NCBI GenBank assembly: GCA_007026445.1
Contig: VDMD01000042.1
Coordinates: 179,096 to 243,095 of the forward strand
DNA from: Schizophyllum amplum
Taxonomy: Eukaryota; Basidiomycota; Agaricomycetes; Agaricales; Schizophyllaceae
DNA: 64,000 nt
Direction of reading: 5' to 3'
Shown: piece after piece, positions 33,871 to 45,500 of the stretch
Layout: each line of letters starts with the position of its first letter
Numbering within the stretch: the stretch's first letter is position 1
Notes under the pieces: model-generated
What the model was told of the DNA's origin: nothing
Database searches by the model: none
Seen by the model: the letters and a program-made list of their open reading frames with translations, nothing else
Program-made: the position numbers and the translations under genes

Positions 33871-36800
33871 GCGGGGAGGGAGGCGGGAATGCCTCCGGTG
33901 ACGTCGAGGGCGAGGGCGAGGGCGAGCGACGTCGGGGACGAAGGCTGGCGATGTCGACAACAAGCACCGACGACGACGACGGTCGGCAACGTCGCTGGAC
34001 GTGGTCTGGAAGCGTAGTCAGCAACATTACACGCGTCCCATTGCCACCTCGTACTCACCTGATCGTCGCGCCCGCCCGCCGCGCCCAGGTTCAACTTGAG
34101 GAAATCACGGCCCTCTCACGTGATCCGATGTTGAACTCGCGGGGTGTCTCTCTGAGAAGTCGCAAGGTCAGCGTCGCGTTACACGTGGTGTGATAGCAGC
34201 ATTTCTCACCGAGGAACATGGTCACGCGTGTGGCGAGTTGCCCACGGCGCGGCGCTGCCGACGCTTGAGATCACGCCGGACGCCGACTCGAACGACGTGC
34301 CGATCGCCGACTCGAGCGACGAGCTGGGCATCGGCTCGAGGGACAAACTCGGCATTGGCTCGAGATGCATGGAGCTTGAATACCTTGAGGGGGGATTCGT
34401 TGTTGGTGGCTTGGGTGATACACGTGTGTCGACAATCTGCACGAGCGAGTTAGATATTGTTAACGTGAGACAGCGTGCTACACACCTCGATGGCCGACGC
34501 CGATGTCGAACAAGTCCCCGTCACTGTCTTGAAGAAGCGTCGTCGTCGTCTGCCGCGACGGGCAGCAAGGTACGTCTGTGAACTTAGTCAGCGTGCGTAC
34601 GAGAAGGACATCGCGAAGGCAAAAAAAAGCGGCGGCGGCGGCGGCGGCGTCGTCCCGCTCGTCGGACGCGAGGGTAGCGATCGAGACGTACGTACCTTGA
34701 AATTGACGCGCGTCACCGCGAACAGACCCCGGGCTCGGTCCGCGACGCGTCGAGGACGCGCCTACGAGGTCGCCAACGTTGCCACCGGCGCGAAACGTCA
34801 AGCGCGTCGGAGAGAGATGCCGTCAATGGCGCGTCGGCGCGGCAAAGCGTCGAGGACGCGTCGCTGCAGTGGTTAGTCGCGGTCACCACGGACACCGTCG
34901 AGCTCGTCGGCAGCGCCATCTCGACGCGCATCGTCGAGGACGCGAGAAGACGGCGGCGGCGGTCGTCTACAACGTCGAGGCCAGCGTGCCGACAGTCGAG
35001 CTCGACGCTCGCCGTAAAGAGGATGAAGGCGGTGTGGTGGTGGTTAGGGACAAGCTGCAGTGATCGGTCAATTTTTTGTATGACAGGGCAATATAAAACA
35101 TTTACCGAATCGAGCCGCGTGCGGTAATCTCGGGTGACAACAAAGTGATCATAGCAGGGCGATCTCGGGTGACGCGTAGGAAGGTAATCTACAGGTAAGA
35201 CGGATCAGTAAAGGTCCCAAATGATATGAATAGATAAGCTTACCCGGTCGAGGAGAAACGTGCCGCGTTGACGAACTGGGTGTTGGGAGTGACAGGGGAG
35301 GGAAGCTGGGTGTTTGCATAGTTGATGTGCGAGGTAAAGGTGAATCTGAAAGGATAAGAAAACCTATAACGAAGTGGTTAGAAGACTACGAAAGCGAGAG
35401 GGAAAAGCAAAGACATACCAAAATGAACTCGTTGTGAGGGAGCGTCGAGGGCGGCGGGGGCAAGTACAAAGGTAAGAGACTAATAGGAAGATGTAGAGTG
35501 AGATAGATCAGTAGAGGAATGTAGGAAGGCGGTGGGGAATGAAGAAACCTATCAATCCACTCACCTTATATACCCCGCTCGACGGCTACCCTCCCGCTCG
35601 CGCCGCGTCCCTGCCTCGACGATCCGCTGCGCACGCATCAAAGCGGCATCATGCGCCCGCAGACACGTCACCGGAAAATCTGGGCCGAAATCTGGGCACT
35701 GGAAAGTGGAAGTTTCGGCAATGCGTAGTGAATGTGCTCGCAACGCATCGCCGGTGCCGCGTCAGCCCTGTCGCAACAGAATTCAGAAATAACTCACCGC
35801 TTCGGGCATGGGCGGCCGTACCCGGAGTCGCACCCGGAAGGACGGAAGTCCAGGGCGTTCGTGGTGGGTGGCGCGCCACAGCGCGTAGAGTCGTTCTCGC
35901 TGCTCATCGTCGTGCATAGCGTTCAGCAAAGAGAGCGAGAGAGGTAGAACAGCGTACCTTGAGTGACAGGTAACGCGTGACGAGGTCGGCAAGCCCGCGA
36001 CGAGGCGGGAGGGAGTTCGAGGTCGACGTTGAACTTGCAGATCACGTCGTAACTCCTTTTGGAAGGCCTTGTGTTCGCAAAAGGCGGCGCGCCTCTGGCG
36101 CACGCCGTCCGCCTCGACGAGCGCGGCGCTGCCGGCGGGTCAGTCACAAAATAATATATTGACATTGAATACACGTACCTCTGGGTTTTCGGGGTGAATG
36201 CGCGCAGAGCGCGCCCTGTGAGTGAGCACGATTCGTGCAGGGCGACGGCTGGCGCAGCGTCGCCGCCGTCGCCTCGCATCATGTTTCCATCAATCTGATG
36301 GAATATTTCAGCGTCCAGGGTCCGGTAAAAGAGCGCGGAAACGCACCGGAAGTCGATGGAAGATGCGAATAGGTGTATTCCCCGCGTAGGGGAATGGCGC
36401 TATTGCGAGTGCGCGCGGCAGGCGCGGCGTGGCGCGTCATCGTAAACACGGTCGGGCGGACCTCGGAAGACGATTCTGTAAGCGCGGTGCGGTCAGCCGG
36501 AAGATTCGGGACGGGGTGAAGGGAGGAGGGAGGAGGAGGGGTGGTGTATATCGTGGTGAAGAAGAAGCGCAGGTGCGGTTTGCAGCCAGGAGCGTCGACG
36601 GTAAGGTTGGTGTACCATGATTAGTCATCTAGAATGGCAGCACGCGGCGAAACGAACGCGCTATAGACGTACCAAAAGCGACGCCACATAACAAAATCAC
36701 CCTTCTTTGCGATACAGCGCGAGTTAGAGGGCAAGGATGGCCCATCCATCAATGGGAATCGATATCTGAGCACTGAACGAGCACATTACTGGTGAGAAAA

Positions 36801-38260
36801 GTTTTGAACTTGAGTGCCAACTTACCGACCAAAGGATGTCGAGGTTTACAGTGAGAAGTCCGCGACCTTCTCGAAAGATAAGGGACACCGTTGATCCTGC
36901 TCATCGGCACCTTCAGCAACTGATCTAGACACATGGACGACTCACCTCGCGCAGGTACGACCCATCCCCGGCGCCAGAACGAACTCGGGGGCCGTCCGAA
37001 AGGTGGTTGCCGCCATTGCGCGCCACCCAAGGCGTCGTCGGGTATTGCGATCGATCGGCTCGAGGGACCGCGTTCAATTCTTCAGGATGGACGTTATGAG
37101 CGACGGCGAAAAGGATGGTGATTGTGGCGGGGAGAGGGAAGGAGACGATGGGCGGGAGGCGAACATGGCGGCGCGGGAGGAGCGCGATCGGCGAGTCGGT
37201 CCGGGCACCGCACCGCCGCGTCAGCGATCGCGACTTGTCTTCCACCACCGCGCCGTCGTTCGAGTCGTCGTCGGCTGACTCGCCGGCGTCCGTCTCCCGA
37301 CGCGCTCCCTGCAACGACACGTCATCCACGCCGCGCGCCCGCCATTCACGCGCCGCTTTGTTTTTCTTCTTCGCGCTTTTTTCGATCATCCCGCCTTGCA
37401 TTGCACAGGCTCCCGCCTTCGACACAGGCCTCGAACTACGATAAAGGACACCCCCACACCCACCCACATGCCCGCCGCCGACTGCACCGTCCCATCCATC
37501 CTCCCCGTCGCGCTGCTCAAGCCAGCGTGAACGTGTCAACCAACAATCGCGGTCACGTGACCTTGGCCCTCGCCGCGTCAAGTTCAAGGTCGTCGCCCAC
37601 GTCCGTAGCCGTACATAGACGTATTCATAGACATTACAGATGCTGTCTACGCTCTGCGCGTGCCGCGCGTGAGATGAAATAAGCGCTCGAGGACGTCAAC
37701 GCCGTCGACGCGCCGTCGTCGCTCCCGACGCTCCTGCCTTGCCCGCCGTGCCGTCGGCAACGCCGTTCTGAGTACTCACCGCACTGGGAATTCACGGTGC
37801 TGCCGACGGCCCGGCGAGCGAGGCAGACGCGTCGGGAACAATGACAACGTGGTGTTTACGACACAAAACAAAACACCGGCGGTTCCCCGCGCGCGGGAAC
37901 TTTCCGCTCAGGACGATCAGTCCCGCGACAGCCCGAATGCGTCCCTGACCGTCGTCGTCGACGTCGTCAGCCTCGGCGAGCTCGTCTACATCGAGGTGAG
38001 TATTTCGTCGTCTTCGTCGCATCCGGGCTGACTTCTTCGTAGCTCGTTCTCCATCGCACTCAAGCTCCCATACGTCGGGCAACCCTCGCTTTCACCCGCG
38101 CCCTCGTCGCCTCGCCCATGACCTCGCCATCACCTCGCCCATGGCCTCGCCGTCACGCCACCCTCGCCGTCACGCCACCCTCGCCGTCACGCCACCCGCG
38201 CCCTCGTCGCCTCGCCTACGGCCTTCCCCGCATCCCCGCACCTTCCCCGACCGCCAAATC
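33871..38260. other. Array spacer, unit A: no defensible gene
   Basis: Contains a short (GGC)n tract near 34630-34648, GATCTCGGGTGAC words near 35130-35170, several GTACGT/GTGAGT donor-like and CAG acceptor-like sites, and frames shared with units B and C (34228-34581 +, 36925-37587 -). The frames show no known motif. I saw no reverse transcriptase, integrase or transposase motif, so the spacer is not an obvious mobile element. Confidence 0.5.
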
Positions 38261-38269
38261 TCCCCGGCA

Positions 38270-38760
38270 AGTCCCCATATCCCCTTTCATCCGGTCCAAG
38301 CGGGGGGCGTTCCCGGCGAGATTTCAAGGGCGAAAAAAATGCAAAATGAACGCAAATCGTCAAATATCCGCGCTGGAATTCTAGAGGACGGATGCGACGG
38401 CCTGGGGGCGCGAAGACTGGGGTTTTGGGAGCGCGGCGGGCGGCGCGAAGCGCCGCCGCGCACGGCGAAGAAGTGCGCGACTTGTTTATTTCCGCATGCG
38501 CGAGCTGACAAATACTCAGGTACTTTCCCCCGCGTCCCTCGCCGCACCCGCCCGACCCCGTACCCCTTCCAGCCGGTCCAAGCGGAGGCCGTTCGCGGCG
38601 AGATTCCAGGCGTAAAATAAATGTAAAATGTAGTCATTTTGGCGAATATTCGCGCGGGGGTTCTAGCGAACGGATGCGACGGGCTGGAGGTGGCGAGGAC
38701 GGGCGCATTGAGGGGGTTGGGGAGCGGCGCGAAGCGCCGCCGCGGGTGCTGGGAGGATGG
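38270..38760 (+). repeat. Repeat family R1, two direct copies in unit A
   Basis: Each copy runs CCGGTCCAAGCGG, an AAATAAATGTAAAATG-type AT island, ATATCCGCGCnGGAATTCTAG, GGACGGATGCGACGG, about 60 bp of variable sequence, then the hairpin GGCGGCGCGAAGCGCCGCC (or a shorter form) and, in the first copy, GTGCGCGACTTGTTTATTT. Units B and C carry four direct copies at this place. Confidence 0.8.
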
Positions 38761-38884
38761 ATGCGTATCGGGGAGGTGGAGAGCGTATCGGGGAGGTGCT
38801 GGGGACGGTGGGGAGGTGTCGCGATCGGCGAGGAGGTTCGTTCAGTGCCACACGACGCTGAAGAATTTCTGCAGGCGTACAAGT

Positions 38885-39590
38885 CGTGAAGCAACGTATC
38901 GACGTCCGGCGAGCGGCGCTTTCGCGTCTCCTCCACCGTCGTGTTCGTCACGCTCGCGAGGTCGCCGTGGCCTCCACGCTCTCGACCTCGTCGTCTCTCA
39001 CCCTCGCCTCGTCGTCCCTCACCCTCGCCTCGTCCTCCCTCACCCTCTCCTCGTGCTTCGCCGTGTCTTGTTCGCCCTGCACTCGCCGATCGGGACGCGT
39101 CGCCTGCGGCCTCAAAGTCTACGGCCTTCCATCATTCGGCTCGAAACCCGCCATCCCGCCATCCGGCGCCTGATCGTTGAGGCAATGGATCGCCATCCGG
39201 CGAGCGGGGTGGTGAGTTTGGGGTTCCCTTGAGTGTACAACGAGCTGACGAGGTCGTGAAGCAGTGTATCGCCGTCCGGCGAGCAAGGTTGGCGTGTCCA
39301 TGGCGGACAAGTTCGTGAGGCAAGGGATCACCGTCCGGCGAGCGAGGCGACAGATCGCCGTCCAGCGCGCAAGGTTGGTGATCGTGTGAGGTACGCGTCC
39401 GCGAGCGAGGCGAAACGTCGGCGTCTGCGGAGCGGGACCCTTAGGCGATCAGGCAATAGATTTTCGTCCGGCGAGCGGGGTTTGCGGGTGAGGCCTTAGG
39501 CGATGAGGCAACGTATCGCCGTCCGGCGAGCGAGGTCCGTAGGCGACGAGGCAACAGATTGCCGTCCGCCGAGCAAGGTACGTGTCACCG
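38885..39590 (+). repeat. Interspersed short repeat with core ATCGCCGTCCGGCGAGC, about 8 copies
   Basis: The word GAGGCAACGTATCGCCGTCCGGCGAGC, in degenerate form, recurs at about 38897, 39186, 39268, 39326, 39353, 39460, 39517 and 39562, with unequal spacing. The core GCCGTCCGGC can fold on itself around TC. Present also at 50262-50850 and 61513-62105. Confidence 0.75.
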
Positions 39591-40741
39591 GCCCGTCTTA
39601 CTCACGATTTCACCAGGGTCTTGCTTACGACGCTCGTTGCAGCGGAGATGGCGCCGTCGGACTCAAGGTACGCGGTATGTTTCGGCGCCTTCAACGCGCC
39701 GACTCTGCAACATATTGACATCCGCTGGCTGCGCGCGAGTGCGTCGCAAGTCTTTCTTTGTGTCCTTCAAGTTGTTCATCGGGTCTCACGAGGTGCTTGT
39801 TTGGTCTCTTGAGTCTGTCTCGTCGCCTAGAGAACTGTCTGTAGTCTTGTACTTGGAATAGCTGCAATCCATCTTTTCCTTGCTTACTCGTGGCCTGCTT
39901 GTTTGCCCTGAAACAATGATAACTGTTTAGATAACTGTTTACCCGCCCTTAACAAATTTAGTCTGCTGAGTAAATAAGTCTGGGCCTGATACCCTGAGGT
40001 GATTTCGGCGGTAGTAAACGGATAAATTCCGTGGTTGTTGGGCGGTTTCTGCGGCCAGGGAAGGGGTCGGAAACGTCTGTGTAGAATATATGCCCTGTGT
40101 TTCCGGAGATAAAAAAGATTTAGGAAGTCAGGGCAGGCAGGGTAGAGAGAGGGAGGTGCCCGAGAATGGCGAGGACGACGACGAGAGGGTGTTGAGGACG
40201 GTGGCGAGGTCGCACAAAAGGGCATCAGCCGAATTCAAAGTAAATACGACGACTGTCGAAAAATGATGTCAATCGCATGCTGCGATGGGTCTATACATTT
40301 GCATACATTGGCCGGCGATAAGTGGTCACAAAAGCGTGATATCTGGCAAGGGATCTGGGTATTGGGGAGGGTGCAGCAAGCGTAGGTGTTCAGAGCTGAC
40401 GTTGAAAAGTAGCTAGGAATGAAGGGCTAAGGCGTCGGTGCACGGCCATCCAAATCCGGGGACCGTGCGAGGCTCAGAGCGCGAGATACACACGCAGAAA
40501 ACGGACTTTTAGAAACCTCTGCATTTCGCCCAATCCGTGCTGTAAGTCTCGCCGATAACGCAGAGTCAACCGTGCGAGGATCACGCTCGCGTCACACCGC
40601 GTCACTCCCCGCGTCACTCGCCGCATCACACGCGCCGATCAAGCCCTGCCTCGATCGCAACTCGGCCGCGACTCTTAGGGAGGCGAGCAAGATTCAACGT
40701 CTCGCAACACGCATCCCACACCCCACCACGCCCGCTGCACT
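39591..40741. other. End of unit A up to the eIF2A junction; no gene
   Basis: Has frames with an F-box/LRR-like flavour near 39640-39760 (FNAPTLQHIDIRWL), too short to call. The last 500 bp (from about 40240) is also found before the truncated eIF2A copies in C (51530) and D (62781), so it belongs to the repeated unit. The junction with eIF2A sequence is at 40742. Confidence 0.5.
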
Positions 40742-42558
40742 ACCTCTCCACATGGGAAAGGCCTGGTGCGCGAACTACACCCACATGTCGATCGCACCGC
40801 TGATTCCCTCAAAGTCAAGCTCGATGACAGCTCGCAACACAAGAACCATCGCGTCTTCTCCGTTTCGACGGGCGAAGAGCTGACGTCCTTCTCGCAACGA
40901 TCGCAGGAAGGATGGGACATGCAGTACACCATCTCCGAGTCCCACGCCATCCGTCTCGTCGGCCCCGAGATCCAAGTCTTTTGCCCATCGGAATGGAGCA
41001 AGGGCATCGTCGACAAGCTATGCGTCGACACCATCCCCCAAGTCGTAAGGAGCACGTAGACTCGCGAGGAGACAAGTGCGCGTCGCAGGTGCGTCTCCCC
41101 GCGTTCCCCTTCATCCAGCTACTTATCCTTGTCCAGAACGACCGCAAAACGTGCTTACATCGGTCAGAACGACCACGGAGACCGTCATACGCGTCGAGGA
41201 TCTCGCAGGTGCGTCTACCTGCGCTCCCCTCACATTCAGCCACTTACCTTTATCTAGGACGAGCCCGGACGCGCTTCCCCTCACACCCATGTCCAGTACG
41301 AACACGGCACGCGTCGAGAAGGAAATCGGGCTCGCAGCAGGTGCGTCACAGCGCCTCTCTTACGTCCACCGGCTTACCCTTGTCAGTACGAGGACGACAA
41401 CGCCCAAGTACATCACAGGTGCGTCCCTACACTCCCTCACCTCAACTGCTAACACTCACACAGGCGACACCGTCAAGCGCGTCCATGCCCCGCCCCGTCC
41501 CTCGCTACACAACTTCGGGACCGCCTACATCTCCTTCAACCCGCAGGGGCGGCTGATGGCGCTCGCCGGCTTTGGCAACCTCGCGGGCAAGATCACGATC
41601 GTCGACCGGCGCACGCTCAACAAGGTCACCACCATCGACGCCCCGAACACGAGCGTGTGCCAGTGGAGCCCCGACGGCCGCTTCCTCCTCACCGCGACGC
41701 TCTCCCCTCGCCTGCGCGTCGACAACGGCGTCATGATCTGGCACTGCACCGGCCCGCTCATGCACGTCCAGCGCACGGAGGAGCTCTACCAGACCGGCTG
41801 GCGCCCTGCCCGCACAGAGGACGTCCCGCCCTTCCCCGCGCAGATCCCGCCGGCCCCGGCGCCCTCGCCGTCCGCGTCGCAGGTCGCCGCCGCCGCGAAG
41901 CCCGTCGTCAGCAAGGGCGCGTACCGGCCGCCCGGCGCGCGCGGGCTCGCCGCGCCCAGCATCTTCAAGCGCGAGGACGAGGGCGGCGCGCCGCGGATCC
42001 CCACCAACGGCACGCACTCGCCGCAGGGCGTGCGCAGTCCGGAACCGCGGGGCGTGCCGGGTGCGGGTGCGCGGCGCCACGTCCCGGGCGCGCCGCCGCC
42101 GAACCACAGCCCGAGTCCGGGCCCGGGGGACAAGAAGAAGCGCAAGGGGAAGAAGGGCGGCGAGGAGGGCGGCGCGAGCGGTGCGGCGACGCCCACGGAC
42201 GGTGCCGCGACGCCGATCAAGGGTCGCCGCGGCGGGAGCCCGCGAGGCAGCATGGACGGCCGCCCGAAGCCGCGGACGAATGGGAGCGCGGCGAACGTGC
42301 GCGACGCAGCGCCACCGCCCGCGGAGGAGCCGCAGACGGACCCTTCGCTGGACCCGGTCGCGAAGAAGGTTCGAAACCTGACTAAGAAGGTGCGTTTCTT
42401 GTTCGTGTATCGCGCAGCCACTGACCTCGTTACAGCTCAAGGCGATCGAGGAGCTGAAGGAGAAGGCGATGCGGGGCGAGCGGCTGGAGGCGACGCAGGT
42501 CAAGAAGATCGACGGGGAGGGTGCGTTGAAGGCCGAGCTGGCGAGTCTCGGCGCGTAG
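40742..42558 (+). pseudogene. 5'-truncated eIF2A copy in unit B
   Basis: Begins within exon 3 sequence (about residue 85 onward), so the start codon and first propeller blades are missing. It keeps exon 4 (GEELTSFSQRSQEGWDMQY) to KGIVDKL, where the frame stops (41057-41059). It lacks the rest of exon 4 and the whole of exon 5, replaced by intron-like repeats (41089-41463). It then keeps most of exon 6 (ISFNPQGRLMALAGFGN onward), the last intron and the last exon to the stop at 42556-42558. The C-terminal half is intact and could be read from an ATG at 41076 or 41291, but expression is unknown. Confidence 0.9.
41081..41463 (+). repeat. Array of four intron-like elements with exon-like separators (unit B)
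   Basis: Four segments start GTGCGTC and end YAG: 41089-41136 (48 nt), 41209-41257 (49), 41341-41386 (46) and 41419-41463 (45). Most contain a CTTAY or CTAAC branch-like word 10-20 nt before the end. The separators repeat ACGAnnACGGnnAC and CGCGTCGAGnA. The eIF2A introns of unit A (30298-30343 GTGCGTC...CCAG, 30647-30697) have the same ends and inner words, so the elements probably derive from them. Further degenerate acceptor-like copies sit inside the separators. Confidence 0.8.
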
Positions 42559-45500
42559 GGTGGCGTCTGGCGTGGTCATTCGTGTTGCTGTACTCTCGTA
42601 GTGTAGCAATGCATTCATTACAGCAGCAAGTACACGAATGAATGAGTGAAGTGAATGAGTAAAGAGTGAGTGAACGAGAATTTGAGATGAGTGAATGAGT
42701 ACAGTACGAGTGAGGTGCGAAGACGCGCATTAGACATGCGTTCGTAAGGATTATATGGGGGGAGAGGTGCGAAGGATGATTGAGTGACGAGAATCGACGC
42801 GGGGAGAACGGCGCTGAGAGCACGAGATCGACGGGCAAGGCGCCGTGCGGAGCTCGAAAGCGCGAGATCGAGAGAGTGAGGGAATGCGAGCCCCGAAGGC
42901 GAGGCGTCAGCTATCAAGGGCAGATGGAATTGTTCTAGAAACAATAGCAATAGAGAGCAGCCGAGTGCGATGTACTCGACGCCCTCGTATTCACTCGTCT
43001 ATGTACGCCGCTTCTGTTCACTCATCAACGCAAGGGGATTATATATCTACGAAGTACACGTGTACTACCGCTATCTCTAGATGCAAGAGGTGTGCGACGC
43101 GCGAGACAACAGCTATCAAGGGAAACAGAAGGCGATAACGAGGGCGAAAACGCACAGAGAAGAGACGAGGACACACGCACAGCCGACGTACTCAACGCAC
43201 TCGCTTCGACCTCGTACTCACTCACGAGTATAAGTTGATCTATTTACTCATCAACTTGAGGGGACTCGGGAACGGGGCACGAAGGGAGAATGAAACCAAT
43301 TTATTCACTACCTACAAGGTATACGGCGACTACTACTAATCTAGATACATAGGTACAGTCTCCTCGCGGAGAACGAGGGCTCTCGTTGTTCTAGATACCT
43401 CTCCCTCACGATTAATCTCCCGAGGCGTCCTTCGCGACGTGAATCACAACGACGGCCCGTCGACGAGCTTCTTGATGTGTGCGCGAGAGTCGGCAGCTCG
43501 CCGTTGGACGCAGCGTCGCCTGACGGCGACTTCGACGTCTCGCTCGTCCTCGACATCGCGTCGGGGTGTTGCCTGACGCGTGAGTTAGCGGGACGCGCGC
43601 CGCAAACACTTACACTCGTGCTCTCACTCGTCAATAGCGAGGACAGCTCGGTGTCCCCACTCCCTCGCTCTCACACAATTGAAGCCGACTCACGCTGCGA
43701 GCAAGGTCAGCCAAGCGAGGCAGACTCGCCGTTTGACGGCGATCCGCTGAGACTCGAACGGTGAGTACGTACCTATCCTCGACGCCAAAAGCGCCGCCCT
43801 CAGTGAACCGAAACACGTAACGCGCACGCTGACGCCTTCGGCTTGCAGCGGCGTCGCTGCCCATCGTACTCGACGATCTCTCCCTCCCCACCCAGCCCGC
43901 CCGGAGTCCCGCATCTTGAGGCAGTCGGCGAGACACGTCGGCGTCTGCATTTTATCAGTGTGAGTACGACGTGGACAGCAAGCAAGGGACTTACAAATAA
44001 AGGGCGAGTACGTACCGACAAAAGCACCCACTCAACGTAACGCGCAAGACCGCGGCGGCGCTGCGCGCCACCAGCACGGGAGACCCCGCCGTCTTCGTCC
44101 GTACACGCGACAGCAGCCATAGAAGTACTCTAGAACCCCTGAAAGCCCCGTTAGCATCTCTCTCACTGCGAAATAAGTAATAATTAAATAATGGAAAAGC
44201 GCGACTGAATGAACGATTACGTGGGGGCAAAGTGAGGAGCCTGGGGGCACAAGAAACACTGGAGGGGGTGCGCTTATATGTTTTTGAGCAAATGAAACTC
44301 ACCTTGAAGGGAAGCGACCCCCGAAAACAAGTCTGAAGGGCAGGTTAGTTCAGGTACAGTACTTGCAATAAATAACGTACCACCCGAGAAATGCACGGCG
44401 GCGCTGCGCGCCGCCGCTGCGGGAGACCCCCGCCATCCCGATCGCACGCTCAACAGCAGTCGAGGACGTCCTCGAGAAGTTCCGCACGGATATTCTGAGA
44501 ATTGAGTTCATTTAACATCAAATTTGACATTCGGATACTCACCAATATCCCCTCCGCTTGGACCGGTAGATGGGGTAATTGGGACACGGGAGATGGCGGG
44601 GGGGGAGGCGAGAATGCCTCCGGTGACGTCGAGGACGAGGGCGAGCGACGTCGAGGACGAAGGCTGGCGATGTCGACAACAAGCACTGACGACGACGACG
44701 ACGGTCGGCAAGGTTGCTGGACGTGGTCTGGCCGCATAGTCAGTGACATAACACGCGTCCCATGGCCACGCCTTCCTCACCCGATCGTCGCGTCCTCCCG
44801 CCGCGCTCAAGTTCAACTTGAGAGAAATCACGCACGCCTCACGTGACCCGAAGTTGAACTCGCGAGGCGTCTCTCTGAGGAATCGTAAGGTCAGCGTCGC
44901 GTTATACGTGGTGTGATAGCAGCATTTCTCACCGAGGAACGTGGTCACGCGTGTGGCGAGATGCCCAGGGTGCGGCGCTGCCGACGCTCGAGATCACGCC
45001 GGACGCCGACTCGAACGACGTGCCGATCGCCGACTCGAGCGACGAGCTGGGCATCGGCTCGAGGGACGAACTCGGCATTGGCTCGAGATGCATGGAGCTT
45101 GAATATCTTGAGGGGGGATTCGTTGTTGGTGGCTTGGGTGATACACGTGTGTCGACAATCTGTACGAGCGGGTTAGATAATCGTTAATGTGATGCGGTAT
45201 GCTACGCACCTGGACGGCCGACACCGATGTCGGACAAGTCCCCGTCACTGTCTTGAATAGGCCTCGTCGTCGATGGCCACGGCGAGCAGAGAGGTACGTC
45301 TGTGAACTTAGTCAGCGTGCGTACGAGAAGGACATCGCGAAGGCAAAAAAAAGCGGCGGCGGCGGCGGCAGCGTCGTCCCGCTCGTCGGACGCGAGGGTA
45401 GCGATCGAGACGTACGTACCTTGAAAGTGACGCGCGTCACCGCGAACAGACCCCGGCCTCGGTCCGCGGCGCGTCGAGAACACGCCTACGATGTCGTCGA

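Larger units (their letters stand above)
29941..40741 (+). repeat. Array unit A (10.8 kb): eIF2A from exon 3 onward plus spacer
   Basis: Homology to the later units starts at ACCTCTCCACATGGGAAAGG (29941 here; 40742, 52035 and 63286 in B, C and D). This unit contains the eIF2A gene itself and is visibly diverged from B and C by substitutions and by a different number of internal repeats. Distance to B is 10,801 bp. Confidence 0.9.

Noticed and set aside
34228..34581. Acidic frame (LEITPDADSNDVPIADSSDE) kept in A, B and C
   Set aside because: Between A and B I count about as many amino-acid-changing as silent differences, so there is no sign of selection; low complexity.
38885..39590. CRISPR-like look of repeated cores with spacers
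   Set aside because: Spacers vary widely in length, cores drift, no cas genes are present, and the DNA is plainly eukaryotic.
39640..39760. F-box/LRR-like snippet FNAPTLQHIDIRWL
   Set aside because: Only a dozen residues, altered in B and C, with no F-box or further repeats.
31805..40741. Idea that the array spacer is a retrotransposon or large DNA transposon
   Set aside because: No reverse transcriptase, integrase, helicase or transposase motif was seen in any frame, and no matching terminal repeats bound it.
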